From contig CAMYQS010000062.1 of NCBI GenBank assembly GCA_947296835.1, positions 1 to 7,459 of the forward strand: a stretch of DNA of 7,459 nucleotides. Reading direction: 5' to 3'. The first letter of the stretch is position 1, and every line of letters begins with the position of its first letter. Positions 5,950 to 7,459 of the stretch are shown here, piece after piece. The DNA comes from an uncultured Atopostipes sp. GTDB taxonomy: Bacteria; Bacillota; Bacilli; Lactobacillales; Carnobacteriaceae_A. The notes beneath the pieces are model-generated. The model saw only the letters and a list, made by a program, of their open reading frames with translations. It made no database searches and had not been told where the DNA came from. The position numbers and the translations under genes are program-made.

Positions 5950-5995
5950 GGACAAAGTACATATATTGGTTTACAAAATGTACTTTGTCCTTTAT
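5945..5995. promoter_or_regulatory. Probable RpiR operator: 18-bp perfect inverted repeat
   Basis: ATAAAGGACAAAGTACAT (5945-5962) and its exact reverse complement (5978-5995) are separated by 15 bases in the divergent control region. The right arm fills the -35/-10 spacer of the PTS promoter and runs into its -10; the left arm overlaps the RpiR gene's poor -35. The arm spacing of 33 bases (about three helical turns) puts both on the same DNA face, suiting a dimer-of-dimers regulator. A hairpin role is less likely because the repeat precedes the predicted PTS transcription start. Confidence 0.7.
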
Positions 5996-5998
5996 ACT
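5970..5998 (+). promoter_or_regulatory. Sigma-A promoter of the PTS operon
   Basis: TTTACA (5970-5975) and TATACT (5993-5998) are separated by exactly 17 bases and differ little from the vegetative consensus. Transcription would start near 6005, giving a leader of about 32 bases before the EIIA ATG. No sigma-54 type -24/-12 motif was seen, unlike LevR-controlled mannose PTS operons. Confidence 0.75.
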
Positions 5999-6003
5999 AA
6001 TTT

Positions 6004-6017
6004 TGAAAGCGGTTAAA
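6004..6017 (+). promoter_or_regulatory. cre-like catabolite repression site
   Basis: TGAAAGCGGTTAAA matches the CcpA-binding consensus TGWNANCGNTNNCA except for A instead of C near the end. It lies on the predicted transcription start of the PTS operon, a position where CcpA binding represses initiation. Confidence 0.55.
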
Positions 6018-6036
6018 AAATACATGGAGGTTGAAA

Positions 6037-6441
6037 ATGAAAAAGAATAAAATTGTTGTTTTAACGCATGGACAGTTTGGACAGAGTCTAATCGATAGTG
6101 CAGCTATGATAATTGGTCAACTCGAAAGTGTCGTTTTTGAAGGATTACAGAGTGATGACACCCCCGAAAGTTTTAGAGAAAGAGTTACGGATAAAATAAA
6201 TAGTAAAATAGATAATGTATTATTTTTAGTGGACTTATATGGTGGGACACCTTTTCATATTGCGTCTTATTTCTTAAAAGATGTAGATGGACAAGTTCTA
6301 ACAGGAGTTAACTTACCTATGTTGATTGAAAGTTACACTCAGTTTATCCAAAGCGAAAAACATGATATTGAAGATTTAATTAAAGTGAGTCAAGAAGGTA
6401 TTCGATATATCGACAAAAAAATATTATTGGGAGGGAATTAG
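6037..6441 (+). CDS. PTS mannose-family EIIA component
   Basis: This cytoplasmic phosphocarrier of 134 aa accepts phosphate from HPr and passes it to EIIB. The predicted phosphorylated histidine is H11 in VVLTHGQFG, and the family's DLYGGTP loop is at 66-72 with the conserved Asp66. The length suits a free-standing EIIA of the mannose/fructose/sorbose family. ATG 6037 is chosen because GGAGG (6026-6030) is six bases upstream; an in-frame TTG at 6031 directly abuts the SD and is not usable. It is first in the operon, directly after the predicted promoter and cre-like site, and one base from the EIIB gene's start-stop junction. The substrate is not evident; RpiR-linked mannose-type systems often serve amino sugars or other hexoses, but that is only context. 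Confidence 0.93.
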   Translation: MKKNKIVVLTHGQFGQSLIDSAAMIIGQLESVVFEGLQSDDTPESFRERVTDKINSKIDNVLFLVDLYGGTPFHIASYFLKDVDGQVLTGVNLPMLIESYTQFIQSEKHDIEDLIKVSQEGIRYIDKKILLGGN

Positions 6442-6442
6442 A

Positions 6443-6931
6443 ATGGAACGATTTCGTTTAGTAAGAATCGATTCTCGATTAATTCATGGACAGGTTATTA
6501 CAAAATGGTTAAAACGTGTGGATGCGAATAAAATTATTATTATCGATAATCAATTGGCAAATGATGACTTCATGAAGTCTATTTATGTGATGGCGGCACC
6601 TTCAGATGTGAAGGTAGAAGTGTACACGATAGAAGACGCGATTGCGCAGTATAATGAGGATCAATTTGGTTCAGACAAGATTTTAGTGTTAATGAAGGAT
6701 GTTCAGACGACGTATGACGTGATTAAAAATGGACTAGCATTTCCAAAAGTTCAAATTGGTGGGTTAGGCGCTGGACCGGATAAAAAGAAAGCCTATGGAC
6801 CAATTTACTTTAGTAATCAAGATTTCAAACAATTAAAAGAATTACATGACGAGGGGGTCGACATCGTATTGCATCAAGTACCAGATGAGACGGCACTTGA
6901 ATTTAGTAAAGTTATTCCAAAATTTAGTTAG
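6443..6931 (+). CDS. PTS mannose-family EIIB component
   Basis: This 162-aa cytoplasmic protein takes phosphate from EIIA on a histidine and gives it to the incoming sugar. The active site is H15 in the signature RLIHGQV (12-18), preceded by VRIDSR. Other family features are IIDNQLANDD near residue 36 and GGLGAGPDKK near 110. The length is standard for EIIB of the mannose/sorbose family. The gene starts one base after the EIIA stop (6439-6441), with GGGAGGG (6429-6435) seven bases before the ATG, and is followed by EIIC after 11 bases, so it is an operon member. Nothing is missing. Confidence 0.94.
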   Translation: MERFRLVRIDSRLIHGQVITKWLKRVDANKIIIIDNQLANDDFMKSIYVMAAPSDVKVEVYTIEDAIAQYNEDQFGSDKILVLMKDVQTTYDVIKNGLAFPKVQIGGLGAGPDKKKAYGPIYFSNQDFKQLKELHDEGVDIVLHQVPDETALEFSKVIPKFS

Positions 6932-6942
6932 GGGGAATATAG

Positions 6943-7459
6943 TTGGATTTATTAATAGCAATTATAGCAGGACTATTGTATTTTATCGGGACAAGTCGAA
7001 TTGGTTATGGACTCTCACAAGGAGCGACAGATTCACCCATTTTATATGGATTAATCTTTGGACTATTGTACGGTGATGTATCGACAGGTTTAGTGATTGG
7101 TGGAACGATTCAGATGATGTACCTCGGATTAATTGCGACAGGTGGTAACATTCCGGCCGATGAAGCACTAGCAGGGATTGTTGCGATTCCGATTGCATTA
7201 CAAACGGGTCTATCAACTGAATTAGCTGTAGCGATTGCCGTACCGTTTGGTGTATTAGGTGTTTTCTTAGATCAAGTTAGACGGACAACAAACGCTTTTT
7301 GGATTCATAAAGCAGATGAATATGCTAAGGAAGGTAATGACAAAGGGATTTATCGTATGGCGGTTACAGTACCGTTAATCGTTGCATTCTTCTTACGTTT
7401 CATTCCAGTGTTCTTTATTACGCTATTAGGTGCAGAGCCAGTACAAGCGGTATTAGCTG
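6943..7459 (+). CDS. PTS mannose-family EIIC permease component, partial
   Basis: This membrane channel component is cut by the window end after 172 codons; the full protein would be about 260 aa. The start is a TTG at 6943, with GGGGG (6931-6935) seven bases upstream, and the frame is open to the edge. Visible hydrophobic segments are about residues 3-16, 32-44, 46-67, 76-90, 94-109 and 140-162. The GGTIQMMYLG motif (53-62) followed by GGNIPADEA (67-75) is typical of the EII-Sor (ManY/AgaC) family. An EIID gene normally follows and is expected beyond 7459; EIIC and EIID together form the transporter. Confidence 0.93.
   Translation, partial: MDLLIAIIAGLLYFIGTSRIGYGLSQGATDSPILYGLIFGLLYGDVSTGLVIGGTIQMMYLGLIATGGNIPADEALAGIVAIPIALQTGLSTELAVAIAVPFGVLGVFLDQVRRTTNAFWIHKADEYAKEGNDKGIYRMAVTVPLIVAFFLRFIPVFFITLLGAEPVQAVLA

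Noticed and set aside
5945..5995. Inverted repeat read as a riboswitch, attenuator or terminator
   Set aside because: It lies upstream of the predicted PTS transcription start and overlaps promoter elements, so an operator explains it better.
5734..6000. Plus-strand open frame crossing the RpiR start and the operator region
   Set aside because: It is antisense to the HTH and runs through the inverted repeat and promoters; not a plausible gene.
6846..7216. Open frames on both strands overlapping the EIIB end and EIIC start
   Set aside because: The true frame here is the EIIC gene, which starts at TTG 6943 and runs off the window; the others are shadows.
1..7459. CRISPR arrays, tRNA or rRNA genes
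   Set aside because: No regularly spaced direct repeats, and no cloverleaf or rRNA-like segments, were seen on either strand by eye.

Overview
The window comes from a low-GC Gram-positive bacterium, most likely one of the Lactobacillales (an Enterococcus/Vagococcus/Lactobacillus-type genome). The evidence is AT-rich DNA, strong GGAGG-type ribosome binding sites, TTG start codons, a cre-like catabolite site, a mannose-family PTS operon and IS21/ISL3-type insertion sequences. No marker allows a species call.

Layout. (1) Positions 1-184 are an unassigned flank, locally richer in GC, with only short open stretches. (2) Positions about 185-2679 are an IS21-family insertion sequence. It has repeated terminal binding-site-like motifs, an intrinsic terminator, a small HTH gene, the DDE transposase body (IstA) and the AAA+ helper (IstB). 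IstA is split: the HTH lies in a 75-aa gene that overlaps the 439-aa catalytic gene out of frame at a TGATG junction. (3) Positions 2699-4431, minus strand, hold what reads as one 577-aa gene broken by a single-base frameshift near 3405-3413. The N-terminal part is unrecognised, a Nudix-like region spans the break, and two membrane segments lie near the C-terminus. The IS21 right end and its hairpin lie immediately after this gene. (4) Positions 4432-5030 are mostly non-coding, with a decayed C-terminal fragment of an ISL3-family transposase (about 4689-4910) and a very long terminator hairpin. (5) Positions 5031-7459 are a sugar-uptake locus: an RpiR-family HTH-SIS regulator on the minus strand, divergent from PTS genes for EIIA, EIIB and EIIC of the mannose family. 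EIIC runs off the window, and an EIID gene would be expected beyond it.

How the parts work together. The 150-bp divergent region between the regulator and the PTS genes has a well-formed promoter (TTTACA-17-TATACT). An 18-bp perfect inverted repeat has its right arm filling the -35/-10 spacer, and a cre-like site sits at the expected transcription start. This predicts local control by the RpiR protein sensing a phosphorylated sugar, plus CcpA catabolite repression. The substrate cannot be read from the sequence. The region to its left (1 to about 5000) looks like an accessory, mobile-element-rich segment carrying one broken cargo gene of unknown, possibly defence-related, function.
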